From JABDGM01 sp963738665 (lineage in GTDB: Bacteria > Planctomycetota > Planctomycetia > Pirellulales > Lacipirellulaceae), in NCBI GenBank assembly GCA_963738665.1, contig CAVTXL010000016.1, positions 434,001 to 498,000 of the forward strand: a stretch of DNA of 64,000 bases. The letters are read 5' to 3'. Made by a program: the position numbers and the translations under genes. The notes beneath the pieces are model-generated. The model worked only from the letters and a program-made list of their open reading frames with translations. It did not search any database and was not told the origin of the DNA. Each line of letters starts with the position of its first letter. Positions within the stretch are counted from its first letter, which is position 1. Below are positions 35,821 through 44,534 of this stretch, in pieces.

Positions 35821-36057
35821 TCATTGTGGCGGAATGTGCGGCATCCGCGGATCGATCGGGCCATGATGCTCTGGGTTGATGCTCGTCGAGTCGCGTGCCA
35901 AGCGGTGTGGCGGTGCGTCGTTCCGCCCGTCCTCGCGGCCCCACTTTTGCACCCACTCCTCGCCCTTCGCCGTGCCGGGTGAGTGCGCGGAGATGTCGCT
36001 CTTGCCCGGCGTGTGGCCGGGGCCGATGAACGATGAAAATATCCCGAACATGATCAC
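35821..36057 (-). CDS. Small conserved hydrogenase-cluster protein
   Basis: A 78-residue hydrophilic protein with GHTPGKSDISAHSPGTAKGE, then LARDSTSINPEHHGPIDPRM and PHIPPQ. The DSTSIN-P...PIDP-MP-PP tail is one I associate with small proteins beside group 1h hydrogenases. It probably lacks a stable fold. The ATG overlaps the NifU-type stop by four bases, which supports expression. Confidence 0.65.
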   Translation of the reverse strand: MIMFGIFSSFIGPGHTPGKSDISAHSPGTAKGEEWVQKWGREDGRNDAPPHRLARDSTSINPEHHGPIDPRMPHIPPQ

Positions 36058-36689
36058 CTCTCTTGGCTAGCGGTTTGAAAAGCGATGCTGGAATGGCCAT
36101 TGGTGCCGACCGGTGCCTGACGCGACGGCAGCAAACCCGATGAGTGGTCGCTCCCGCTGCCTTGCAGCACGTCGAGCGGGACGAACGTGCCGTGATTCGC
36201 GCCGCTCGATAATCCCTCCACCTCAATCGTGCCGACGTCTGGCGCTAGCTCGCAAATGGCTCGTTCGATCGAGTCGCGCAGCGTCGCGGCCGACGAAGGA
36301 CAGCCGTGGCAGCTTCCTTTCATGCGCAGCCGCACGCCCGCGGGCGAGATTTCCAGCAGTTCGACGTCGCCGCCGTGCGAGTGCAGGTAGGGCCGGACCA
36401 TTTCGAGTGCCTGAGTGACTCGCCGCTGCAAATCGTCGGGGTGTAAATCGTGCAGCAAGAGCAGGCTCCGCAGCAAATCGTCTTCAAGGCAAGCATGGAT
36501 GACGTCGCGCCCACCACCGCTCGAATTTGCCAGCAACTCAAAGACTCTCTTCAAGCCCGTGCCGTGCAATTCCAACAGCGTGCCGACAATTTCGCGGCAC
36601 GTGTCGCGAACGCGCGCGTCGGCGGACCTCTCGATTTGCTCGACCAGCGCCTCGATTCGCTGAATTCTGCGCTTCCAACGGCGGTGCAT
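36054..36689 (-). CDS. NifU-like C-terminal domain protein (iron-sulfur scaffold type)
   Basis: A 211-residue protein. An N-terminal helical part (RIEALVEQIERSADARVRD) precedes a NifU C-terminal domain, VRPYLHSHGGDVELLEI and RLRMKGSCHGCPSSAATLRD, whose CxxC can hold a transient [4Fe-4S] cluster. NifU-type proteins are standard in group 1h hydrogenase loci and probably help to load clusters into the small subunit; the latter is inference. The gene starts 48 bp after the large-subunit gene. Confidence 0.85.
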   Translation of the reverse strand: MHRRWKRRIQRIEALVEQIERSADARVRDTCREIVGTLLELHGTGLKRVFELLANSSGGGRDVIHACLEDDLLRSLLLLHDLHPDDLQRRVTQALEMVRPYLHSHGGDVELLEISPAGVRLRMKGSCHGCPSSAATLRDSIERAICELAPDVGTIEVEGLSSGANHGTFVPLDVLQGSGSDHSSGLLPSRQAPVGTNGHSSIAFQTASQER

Positions 36690-36737
36690 CGCTAGGCATG
36701 GCGAACCTCTTTCGGGCCATTTTTCGCGCGCATTGTG

Positions 36738-38540
36738 TCAACCGTGCTGCATTCCGAACATCGGCACGTGCCGCACGTCGAGCAATTTGCCGCTACCCGT
36801 GTACATGTGGACGCCACAGGGCAGGCACGGATCAAAGCTCCGCACCGCCCGCATGATGTCGACGCCCTTGAACTTGTCGGGCCCGTTCTCTTCAAAGATG
36901 GGCGTGTTCTGCACGGCATCTTCGTACGGGCCGGGCGTGCCGTACGTGTTGCGCGGGCTGGCGTTCCACGGTGTCGGCGGATAGGGATGATAGTTGGCGA
37001 TTTTGCCGTTGCGGATGACGACATGGTGCGAAAGAACACCGCGCACGGCCTCGTGAAAGCCGCAGCCGATGGCCTCGTCCGGCACAGTGAACTCGGTCCA
37101 AGTCCGCGTGCGGCCGGCATGCACCTCTTTGAGCGCCCGCTCGACGAAGTGCATCGCCATCGCGGCCGCATAGGCTTGAAAGTACGTACGCGCCCGGTCG
37201 CGCTCGATCGCGTTGCTCCACTGGGGAATCTTCCACTGGAGCTTCATTTCGGGCATGGTCGCCGTCTTGGGCAAGTTGATCAGCACGCTGCCGCCGGTGG
37301 CGTCGACGTAGCCCACGTTCACGAGCCGGCTCAAGGCGGTCGACCAGAGCCGGGCAATCGGCCCGCCGCCCGTGTCGAGCGCCAAATAATCGCCCGTGTT
37401 GCTGTCATACCAGCGCGGCGACATGACCCAGGTGTAATTCTTGTTGAAGTTGCGCTTCTGCGGGCGGGGGATGGTCGTCTGGTTCCAGGGGTGGCGCTTG
37501 TCGATCGGGTTGCCGATTGGATCGTGGCTGACAAATGTCGGCTGGTCTTGCCAATCGTCATAAAACGAACTGCCAAGCAGATATCCGCAGGCCCAAGTTG
37601 ATGTCGATCGAGGTCGTTGGTCACCAATTTGCCGTCGACGACCACGCCTGGCGTCACGTGCATCGTCCGGCCCCATTTGCCCATCCGCTCGTACGTGTAA
37701 TCGCAGGCGTCGGGCTCGTTCCACGAGCCCCAACAACCCAACAGCACTGCGCCGGCGGCCTACTTCTTCATAGCCCGGTAGGGCCGTATAGAAGAAATCG
37801 AACAAATCGTCATGCAGCGGCACGGCCTTTTTCATGAACTCGATGTACTTCATCAATCGCACCAGGTAATCGGTGAAGACCTGGATGCTGGGCACGGTGC
37901 CGACGCCGCCGGGGTAGAGCGTCGAGGGGTGGACGTGCCGCCCTTCCATCAGGCAGAACATCTCGCGAGTGAGCCGGCTCATTTGCAGCGATTGCAAGTA
38001 AAACTCGCCCGTGAACGGGTTCAGCGCCCGCATGATGTCGCCGACTGTTTTGTAGCCGTGGTATTGTGTGCCCGGCGCTTCGGTGTTCGTCGCTTTTTCC
38101 CACACGCCAGGATTAGTGGCCTTGACCATCTGCTCGCAGAAATCGACGCCCACGAGGTTGTCTTGGAAAAGGCAGTGGTCGAACATGTACTCGGCCGCTT
38201 CGCCCAAGTTGACGATCAGCTCGCCCAAAGGAGGCGGCTTGATGCCGAAGGCCATGTTCTGCGCGTAATTGGCACACGTGGCGTGATTGTCACCGCAGAT
38301 GCCGCAGATGCGGCTGGTAATGAAGTGGGCGTCACGAGGATCTTTGCCCTGCATGAAAATGCTGTAGCCGCGGAAGATGGAGGAGGTGCTGTAGCATTCT
38401 GCCACGCGTTTGTTTTCGAAATCGATTTTCGTATAGATCCCCAGGCTGCCGACAATCCGCGTGATAGGATCCCACGACATCTCGACGAGCTTGCCGGGTT
38501 TCGTGTTGTGCTTTTTGGCGGGGGCGGAAACGGTTGCCAT
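36738..38540 (-). CDS. hhyL: [NiFe]-hydrogenase large subunit, group 1h (internal compensating frameshifts)
   Basis: The catalytic subunit that holds the Ni-Fe(CN)2CO centre. The L1 motif is SRICGICGDNHATCANY (Cys79, Cys82); the L2 motif near the C-terminus is FDPCLPCGVH, followed by a 22-residue extension (MYTGSGKLLDVRHVP ...) to be removed by the maturation protease. The RICGICGDNHATC wording is typical of group 1h (actinobacterial or high-affinity type). Between about 37755 and 37580 the frame is wrong: the correct reading LLGCWGSWNEPDACDYTYER and GRTMHVTPGVVVDGKLVTND lies in another frame, entered and left by single-base indels that cancel, so a 600-codon frame survives with about 55 nonsense residues. 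Confidence 0.92.
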   Translation of the reverse strand: MATVSAPAKKHNTKPGKLVEMSWDPITRIVGSLGIYTKIDFENKRVAECYSTSSIFRGYSIFMQGKDPRDAHFITSRICGICGDNHATCANYAQNMAFGIKPPPLGELIVNLGEAAEYMFDHCLFQDNLVGVDFCEQMVKATNPGVWEKATNTEAPGTQYHGYKTVGDIMRALNPFTGEFYLQSLQMSRLTREMFCLMEGRHVHPSTLYPGGVGTVPSIQVFTDYLVRLMKYIEFMKKAVPLHDDLFDFFYTALPGYEEVGRRRSAVGLLGLVERARRLRLHVRADGQMGPDDARDARRGRRRQIGDQRPRSTSTWACGYLLGSSFYDDWQDQPTFVSHDPIGNPIDKRHPWNQTTIPRPQKRNFNKNYTWVMSPRWYDSNTGDYLALDTGGGPIARLWSTALSRLVNVGYVDATGGSVLINLPKTATMPEMKLQWKIPQWSNAIERDRARTYFQAYAAAMAMHFVERALKEVHAGRTRTWTEFTVPDEAIGCGFHEAVRGVLSHHVVIRNGKIANYHPYPPTPWNASPRNTYGTPGPYEDAVQNTPIFEENGPDKFKGVDIMRAVRSFDPCLPCGVHMYTGSGKLLDVRHVPMFGMQHG

Positions 38541-38642
38541 TTTCGTTATCCTCCGTGGGAGAGGGATCAGGCGTCGGGCGTCAGAAGACGCAGTTCTCGG
38601 CCTTCTGACAACGGAAACCCGACGCCGGATACTTTCTTCTTC

Positions 38643-39707
38643 TTACCCGTAATGCCGTGGGACATAGCCGGTCGTCAATTCACCGCCCGCGTGCCGCCAC
38701 TGCGGCTCCCGATTCGCCGTGCGATTCGTAATGCCCCGCAGGGCGCGAATCATGCGGCCGTACCAAAACACAAGCCCGCCCGAGAGCGTCGCGCCGGGCG
38801 GCTCGTCCATGAACGGCATGAATTTGTCTGGAAAGCCGGGCATCGTGCAGCCGATGCAAATGCCGCCCACGTTGGGACAGCCACCGATACCATTCATCCA
38901 ACCGCGCTTGGTAACGTTGCAATTGACGACCGGTCCCCAGCAGCCGATCTTCACGAGGCACTTCGGCGTGCCATACTCGTAGCCGAAGTCGGCCTGCTCG
39001 TAGTACCCGGCCCGGTCGCATCCTTCATGCACCGTCTTGCCAAACAGCCAGGTCGGCCGCAGCATTTCATCGAGCGGAATGATTGGGGCCAAGCCGGCCG
39101 CTTGATAGAGCAGATATAGCAGCGTCTCCATAAAATTATCCGGCTGCACCGGGCAGCCGGGGACATTGATGATCGGCAGGCCGGCCGCGCTGCGAAAATC
39201 CCAACCCAGGTAGTCTGCCAGCCCCATGCTGCCAGTTGGGTTGCCGGCCATGGCGTGAATGCCGCCATAGGCGGCGCATGTGCCGCAGGCGACCACCGCG
39301 AATGCCTTCGGCGCCAGGCGGTCGATCCATTCGCAGAGCGTGATTGGCTCGCCGGTCGCGCGGTCGTTGCCCATCGCGGCCCAGTAACCTTCGTCCTTGA
39401 TCCGCTCGTTGGGGATCGAGCCTTCTATGACGAGCACGAACGGCGCATCAAGCCGATCTTCGTCGGCCCGGTGCCAGATCTCCATGAATTCCTCACCGCC
39501 TTGCGACGGGTCGAGCACGCGGTTGTGGAGATGCACTTTCGGCAAGCCCGGAATCGCGCCCATCAGCACGTCTTCCAAGCTCGGCTGCGTGGCAGCCGTC
39601 ACAGAGATGGTGTCGCCGTCGCAGCTCATGCCGTCCGGCGTCCAAAGGATGTGCACTTCCTTCACATCGGGCGGCCGGGTGGCTTGCATGGCTTGTGCTT
39701 GTGGCAT
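38643..39707 (-). CDS. hhyS: [NiFe]-hydrogenase small subunit, group 1h
   Basis: A 354-residue iron-sulfur subunit that passes electrons from the active site. The first cluster motif reads GMSCDGD, so the usual Cys-x-x-Cys is Cys29-x-x-Asp32; an Asp ligand to the proximal cluster is known from the actinobacterial-type enzyme of Ralstonia. ACGTCAAYGGIHA and VPGCPVQPDNF provide the other proximal ligands; HEGCDRAGYYE ... KCLVKIGCWG and GGCPNVGGICIGCTMPGFPD supply the distal and medial clusters. No Tat signal and no C-terminal membrane helix are present, as in group 1h. The gene precedes the large subunit by about 100 bp. Confidence 0.94.
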   Translation of the reverse strand: MPQAQAMQATRPPDVKEVHILWTPDGMSCDGDTISVTAATQPSLEDVLMGAIPGLPKVHLHNRVLDPSQGGEEFMEIWHRADEDRLDAPFVLVIEGSIPNERIKDEGYWAAMGNDRATGEPITLCEWIDRLAPKAFAVVACGTCAAYGGIHAMAGNPTGSMGLADYLGWDFRSAAGLPIINVPGCPVQPDNFMETLLYLLYQAAGLAPIIPLDEMLRPTWLFGKTVHEGCDRAGYYEQADFGYEYGTPKCLVKIGCWGPVVNCNVTKRGWMNGIGGCPNVGGICIGCTMPGFPDKFMPFMDEPPGATLSGGLVFWYGRMIRALRGITNRTANREPQWRHAGGELTTGYVPRHYG

Positions 39708-39776
39708 CGCACTCCTCCGTCATAAAAAAACTGATTACGGCCAGCCGAAAAGACTATGATTTCCTTTTGAGATTGC

Positions 39777-40592
39777 TCACGCCTGCTCGTCGGTCCGGGC
39801 ATGTCCGAATTTCAATAGTGCGACAAAGATTGCCCCGCCAATCGCGTTCCCCAGTGTCGCCCACAGCAGGAAATGAGCGAAATCCGCCAGTGACAGGTTG
39901 CTGCCGGCAAATATCCCACTCAGCACTTCGGTCGAGCCCAGGATGGAATGATGCAGGTGGCCAAAGCCGATCGCGCCGGTGAAGATAAGGATGGTTACGA
40001 TTTGACTGATCGTGTCGCGCCCGGCCGCCACCAGCCAAGACAACAGTCCCATGATCCAACCGGCAAGGACGCCGCTGAGCAGAATCACCCACCAGGCGTA
40101 CTCGACCTTGCGACGGGCGATTTCGACAAACACGTGTGGGTCGACGTCGTGGAGGGCCGGGCCGATCAACACGATGAACGCCGCGCAGGCGGCGGCCCCC
40201 GCGACATTCGCCACGTAGACAGTGCCCCACAATCGGGCCACCTCTCGCACGCTGGCGTTCCCCGACAGGAGTGGCAAGATGGCCAGCGTCGTCTGCTCGG
40301 TGAATAGCTCGGAGCGCCCCAAAATCACGGCGATGAAGCCGAACGACGACATCACCGAAGTCAGCAGGGCGATCGATGGACGATTCGAAGCGCTTTCGGA
40401 AAGTGTCTCGAAGATTGCAACGAACAACAGGCTCAGTCCCAACTCCAGACCTGCGGCAAAACTCGACAAGGCCAGCCGATGGGTCTCCATTTCGAGGGCC
40501 TCGATGCCCTCTTCCAGCTCTTGCAGATAGATGCGGCCCGAAGACTTCTTCGGCGCTAGTTCGTCCGGGTTCGCTTCGATGGCGTCGGGCAT
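39777..40592 (-). CDS. Formate/nitrite-transporter (FNT) family channel
   Basis: A 271-residue membrane channel of the FocA/NirC family. It has about six helices; family-type segments are SFAAGLELGLSLLFVAIFE, GRSELFTEQTTLAILPLL (the FTEQT loop) and FTGAIGFGHLHHSILGSTEV. A charged N-terminal extension of about 40 residues precedes the first helix. It sits between hypE and the small-subunit gene on the same strand, 69 bp before the latter. Formate, nitrite or a related small anion is the expected substrate; its link to hydrogen oxidation is unclear. Confidence 0.85.
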   Translation of the reverse strand: MPDAIEANPDELAPKKSSGRIYLQELEEGIEALEMETHRLALSSFAAGLELGLSLLFVAIFETLSESASNRPSIALLTSVMSSFGFIAVILGRSELFTEQTTLAILPLLSGNASVREVARLWGTVYVANVAGAAACAAFIVLIGPALHDVDPHVFVEIARRKVEYAWWVILLSGVLAGWIMGLLSWLVAAGRDTISQIVTILIFTGAIGFGHLHHSILGSTEVLSGIFAGSNLSLADFAHFLLWATLGNAIGGAIFVALLKFGHARTDEQA

Positions 40593-40637
40593 GGTCCGGC
40601 AGTGCTTTCATCTGAGTTATGCACCTCGCACCGAAGC

Positions 40638-41768
40638 TCAACAAATGCGCGGCAGTTGCTCCCCCGATAACATGCTGACGACCCGTTCCCCACCGACCAA
40701 TGACCTCATAACGACCATTCCGGCATGGTCGTCGACGACCTCGCCAATTACGGCCGCGTTCTGACCCAGCGGATGCGCCCGCATGACGGTGACCAAATGA
40801 TCCGCGTCCGTCGGCGGCACGACAGCCAGCAACTTTCCCTCGTTGGCGACGTAGAGCACGTCTAGACCTAGCATTTCACATGCCGCATGCACTTCGTGGC
40901 GGACCGGGATCAATGCTTCGTCCAACCGCACCCCTACGTTAGAGGCATTTGCCAACTCGTTAAGCGCGCTCGACACGCCGCCGCGCGTTGGATCGCGCAT
41001 CGACCGGATCGATGGGCACGCTGCCAACATGACGCGCGTCAAGCCACACAAAGGGGCCGTATCGCTTTTCAGCACCGTCTCGAATTCAATCCCCTCGCGC
41101 AACGACATAATGGCGATGCCATGATCGCCGATCGTGCCCGAGACGATGATCTTGTCGCCCGGCCGCGCGCCGCGGATCGACAGCTGCCGGCCGGCCGGCA
41201 CGCGGCCGATGCCGGCGGTGGTGATGAAAAGCTGGTCGCCGCTGGTACGGTCGATCACCTTCGTGTCGCCGGTGACAAGCTGTACCCCGGCGGCGTCGCA
41301 CGCTTCGCGCATCGACGCGACGACTCGTCGCAGGTCTTCCAGGGGCAAGCCCTCTTCGAGGATGAACGCGGCCGAGAGATAAAGGGGCTCGGCGCCGCCG
41401 ACGGCCAAGTCGTTCACCGTGCCGTGCACGGCCAGCTTGCCGATGTCGCCGCCCGGAAAGAAGAGCGGCCGCACGACGTACCCGTCCGTCGTGAATGCCA
41501 GCCGCGGCGCGGCAGCGACGGCACCGTCCTGCGCTTGGCCATTGTCGGCGTGGCTGTTGGGGGACGGCTCGTTGCCAAAACTGACCGTCGCCTGATCTTC
41601 GAGCGAGCCAAGCACCTCGTTGTCGAACGCAGGCAAAAATAGCCGCTGGATTAGGTCGGCGGTCAGCTTGCCGCCGCTGCCATGGCCCAAGAGCACGTGT
41701 TCGTACGACGATTGCGGCACCGGACATGCGCCGAACTGCCCCATCACGTTGTCACCGACATCAGCCAT
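40638..41768 (-). CDS. hypE: Hydrogenase maturation factor HypE
   Basis: A 376-residue enzyme that dehydrates a thiocarboxamide on its C-terminal Cys to thiocyanate, the source of the cyanide ligands of the active-site iron. LLGHGSGGKLTADLIQRLF is the N-terminal signature, with FTTDGYVVRPLFFPGGDIG and DPTRGGVSSALNELANA further on; the protein ends in PRIC, so the acceptor cysteine is the last residue. It is intact. HypF, which provides the carbamoyl group, is encoded upstream. Confidence 0.95.
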   Translation of the reverse strand: MADVGDNVMGQFGACPVPQSSYEHVLLGHGSGGKLTADLIQRLFLPAFDNEVLGSLEDQATVSFGNEPSPNSHADNGQAQDGAVAAAPRLAFTTDGYVVRPLFFPGGDIGKLAVHGTVNDLAVGGAEPLYLSAAFILEEGLPLEDLRRVVASMREACDAAGVQLVTGDTKVIDRTSGDQLFITTAGIGRVPAGRQLSIRGARPGDKIIVSGTIGDHGIAIMSLREGIEFETVLKSDTAPLCGLTRVMLAACPSIRSMRDPTRGGVSSALNELANASNVGVRLDEALIPVRHEVHAACEMLGLDVLYVANEGKLLAVVPPTDADHLVTVMRAHPLGQNAAVIGEVVDDHAGMVVMRSLVGGERVVSMLSGEQLPRIC

Positions 41769-41789
41769 AGCGCGAAAGTGTCCGCAAGA

Positions 41790-42113
41790 TCAATCTGCGG
41801 TCGCTTGTTTCCTAGCGAGCCACACGCCCAATGCGAACTCGGCCGCGCCGACCCACCGCGTCAGCTCCGGGTTGTCGGCGAACGGCTGCAACATCTGCCG
41901 CCACCACTTGGGCCCGCGGAGCCAGAGCTGCACGTGCTCGACCGGCTCGATGAAGCCGAGCGTGCCGTCGCCGATCATTGTCAGAGCGAAGCATTCTAGT
42001 GCCCGGCGGCGAACCAAGTGGTTGTTCGGCTTATACTCGCCCGGCGTGCCGAAGCGGCGCTTGGCCTGCTCGGCTAGGTTTTGCGATTTGCGAGCCATCG
42101 TATCAGTGATCAT
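41790..42113 (-). CDS. Conserved small protein of the hydrogenase cluster
   Basis: A 107-residue protein with RRFGTPGEYKPNNHLVRRRA, TMIGDGTLGFIEPVEHVQLW and a final hydrophobic part (WVGAAEFALGVWLA). The family is not known to me by name. The ATG at 42113 overlaps the stop of the SIS-domain gene by four bases, and hypE follows 21 bp later, so the three are one translational unit. Confidence 0.65.
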   Translation of the reverse strand: MITDTMARKSQNLAEQAKRRFGTPGEYKPNNHLVRRRALECFALTMIGDGTLGFIEPVEHVQLWLRGPKWWRQMLQPFADNPELTRWVGAAEFALGVWLARKQATAD

Positions 42114-42745
42114 AGCACGTCCTCCTCGCCGCGAATCACGTGGACCAAGTCCCACATCAGGTGCAGCAGCGTTTCTTGCGTTTCTTGAATTCTGGGAATG
42201 CTGAAGCTCGGTACGACAAAGCAGTAGTCGCACAGCTCCGTCAGGCGGCCCCCGTCCTTTCCCGCGCAGCCGATCGAGAGGATGTGCATTTCGCGCGCCG
42301 ACTGGAACGCGCGGGTCAGATTTCGCGACTTGCCACTGGTCGAAAAGGCCATCGCCATGTCGCCCGCCTTGCCCAATAGCCGCAGTTGATCGACGAACGC
42401 AAAGGAAAAGTCTTGATCGTTGCCGACGGCGGTCAGAAATGCCATGTCGGTCGTCAGGGCGATGGCCGGCAATGCCGGCCGCTTCGTGATGATGGGGTGG
42501 GTGCACTCAACGGCCATGTGCATGGCGTCGCAGGAGCTCCCGCCGTTGCCCATCACGAAGAGCCGCCCGCCGGCGTCGAACGCGCGGGCCATTACCTGGC
42601 AGCACTCGACAATGCGCGGCGCCTCGTCGGCAAAAAACTGCTCTTTGAGCGCGACGACTTCCCGCGCCTGCCGCAACACCAGCTCGCGCAATTGGGCGTC
42701 GGGCGGCGAGCTTGCCGCGCCGTTAGTAGCGGCCGCGCTCGTCAT
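42110..42745 (-). CDS. SIS-domain phosphosugar isomerase-like protein (GmhA type)
   Basis: A 211-residue protein of the phosphoheptose isomerase (GmhA) group. GGRLFVMGNGGSSCDAMHMA and MAFSTSGKSRNLTRAF are the two sugar-phosphate loops, and the C-terminal helix has QETQETLLHLMWDLVHVIRG. Family members make D-glycero-D-manno-heptose 7-phosphate. It sits inside the hyp genes with four-base overlaps on both sides, so it probably has a hydrogenase-linked or signalling role instead; I know of SIS proteins in other group 1h loci but not of a tested function. Confidence 0.82.
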   Translation of the reverse strand: MTSAAATNGAASSPPDAQLRELVLRQAREVVALKEQFFADEAPRIVECCQVMARAFDAGGRLFVMGNGGSSCDAMHMAVECTHPIITKRPALPAIALTTDMAFLTAVGNDQDFSFAFVDQLRLLGKAGDMAMAFSTSGKSRNLTRAFQSAREMHILSIGCAGKDGGRLTELCDYCFVVPSFSIPRIQETQETLLHLMWDLVHVIRGEEDVL

Positions 42746-43005
42746 CTCGCATACTCCCGCTGCCGCACTCGCAGATCGCGTCGGTACGGTTCTCGCTGGT
42801 TGGAAGGCTCGCGCGTCGACTTATAGAGCTGGACGGCGATGGGCGCCGTGGTGATTGCGCCGATGCCCAAGAGTGTCCAGCCGACGGCTCGCCGCTGTTC
42901 GCTCGTCAGTCGATCGGCGAGCAGCAGTGCGACGCCGGCGCCAAGCGCAGCCCGCGTGCCGGCAATTAAGCTAATTTCTGGCAGGGATAATGGTGTGCGT
43001 TCCAT
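42742..43005 (-). CDS. Small membrane protein of the hydrogenase cluster
   Basis: An 87-residue protein from the ATG at 43005 (MERTPLSLPEISLIAGTRAA). Two hydrophobic segments (ALGAGVALLLADRL and AVGWTLLGIGAITTAPIAVQ) flank a short loop, and the C-terminus is basic (REPYRRDLRVRQREYAR). The stop overlaps the SIS gene start by four bases. No family was recognised; membrane attachment is the only visible property. Confidence 0.6.
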   Translation of the reverse strand: MERTPLSLPEISLIAGTRAALGAGVALLLADRLTSEQRRAVGWTLLGIGAITTAPIAVQLYKSTREPSNQREPYRRDLRVRQREYAR

Positions 43006-43022
43006 GGCATGCTCCTCACTCC

Positions 43023-44208
43023 TCAAGAATCTGAAACGGGCGCCGCCGAAGGGCGCCCCAACTGCACTAGTTCCGGCACTGACCCGCGGGGCGACGCACC
43101 GCGTGACTTTTTGCGGGCCTCCAAATGCCGACCATACGCGTAGTAAGCGGCGCACGCCCCCTCGGATGAAACCATCGTCGCCCCCAGCGGCGTTTGCGGC
43201 GTGCAACGAGTCCCAAACGCCGGGCAGTCGTGCGGTTTCTTCAAACCGCGCAGCACCTGGCCGCTGATGCACTCGGCAGACTCGCGCGTTTCGATGTCGT
43301 CAACTTCAAATAACCGCTCCGCGTCGTGGTCGCGATATTCGTATCGCAGCCGATAACCGCTTTTGGGAATCGTCCCCACGCCGCGCCATTTGCGGTCGCA
43401 GATTTCGAATACGTCTTCGATCAATGCCCGCGACTGCCGGTTGCCGTCGCGTCGCACCGCGCGGGCGTACTGGTTTTCGATGCAAGCCATTCCCGCCTCG
43501 AGCTGCCGCACCGTCATCAACACGCCTTCGAGCATGTCGATCGGCTCGAATCCTGTAATCACGATCGGCACGCGATAATGCGCCGCAATCGGCTCGTATT
43601 CTTCGTAGCCCATTACCGTGCAAACGTGTCCGGGGCCGAGAAAGCCCTGCACGCGATTGCCCGGCGCTTGCAGTATCGCCGTAATCGAGGGGGGCACCAG
43701 CACGTGTGACACCAGCACGCTGAAATTCTTAAGTCCGCGCTTGTGGGCGAGCCAAACGGACATCGCGTTCGGCGGTGCCGTCGTCTCAAAGCCAATCGCG
43801 AAAAAGACGACTTGCTTGTGGGGAAATTGCCGCCGCCAGGTTCACGGCGTCAAGCGGTGAATAGACGATCCGCACATCACTGCCGCGGCTCTTGAGCGGC
43901 AGCAAGTCGCCGCGCGAGCCGGGCACGCGGAGCATGTCGCCGAACGAGCAGAAGATCGACTTCCGGCCGCGAAGCGATGGCGTGCGCCGGTCGATCATTT
44001 CGAGCGAGGTCACGCACACGGGGCAGCCCGGCCCGTGGACCAGCTCCACTTCCGGTGGCAGCAGTTCGTCGATGCCGTACTTAACGATCGTGTGCGTCTG
44101 CCCGCCGCAGACTTCCATGATGACCCAGGGCCGGGTCGTGATCGCGCGGATTGCTTGCTGCAGCTTTTTCGCCGCCGCTGCGTCTCGGTATTCATCTTGA
44201 TATTTCAT
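43023..44208 (-). CDS. hypD: Hydrogenase maturation factor HypD (frameshifted)
   Basis: HypD is the [4Fe-4S] scaffold on which, with HypC, the Fe(CN)2CO unit is built. The N-terminal frame starts at 44208 and holds MEVCGGQTHTIVKYGID and HGPGCPVCVTSLEMIDR, both essential Cys motifs. Near 43830 one base is missing; the frame then continues KQVVFFAIGFETTAPPNAMS, FLGPGHVCTVMGYEEYEPIA, VITGFEPIDMLEGVL and the cluster region CISGQVLRGLKKPHDCPAFG, ending TPLGATMVSSEGACAAYYAY plus a short Ser/Arg-rich tail. All family motifs are present once the indel is corrected (about 395 residues). Confidence 0.9.
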
Positions 44209-44252
44209 GGCACTTGGTCGCGCAATATGGCCTTCGTGAAACGGTGCTCGAT

Positions 44253-44524
44253 TTAACTGCTGTCGGCCGCGGCCGTCGGCTGCGCGATGCGCAGTTCCTC
44301 CAACTCGTTCATCCGCTGGAGAAACTCAAACACTTGGGCCGCTTCGTGCTCGTCGATCACTTGCAGCGCAAAGCCCACGTGAACGAGCACATAGGTTCCA
44401 GGAGTCGCATCGCGCATGTGTTCCAGGCAAACGCGTTTAAACACACCGCCGAAATCGACCTTGCCCATGAGCAGGTCGTGTTCCTCGAACGTCTCGACAA
44501 TTTGCCGGGAATTCCAAGACACAT
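44253..44524 (-). CDS. hypC: Hydrogenase chaperone HypC (frameshifted)
   Basis: A protein of about 90 residues that carries iron with its N-terminal Cys and forms a complex with HypD. The start at 44524 reads MCLGIPGK (Cys2 is the ligand); then one A is missing from an AAA run near 44503, and the correct frame continues IVETFEEHDLLMGKVDFGG, VFKRVCLEHMRDATPGTYVL and VHVGFALQVIDEHEAAQVF to the stop at 44253. Adding one A gives a complete HypC. It starts about 10 bp after the hypF stop. Confidence 0.9.
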
Positions 44525-44534
44525 GCGAAAACTC

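Noticed and set aside
37812..39119. Plus-strand frame across both hydrogenase subunit genes
   Set aside because: It spans two opposing real genes and the gap between them, and has no recognisable domain.
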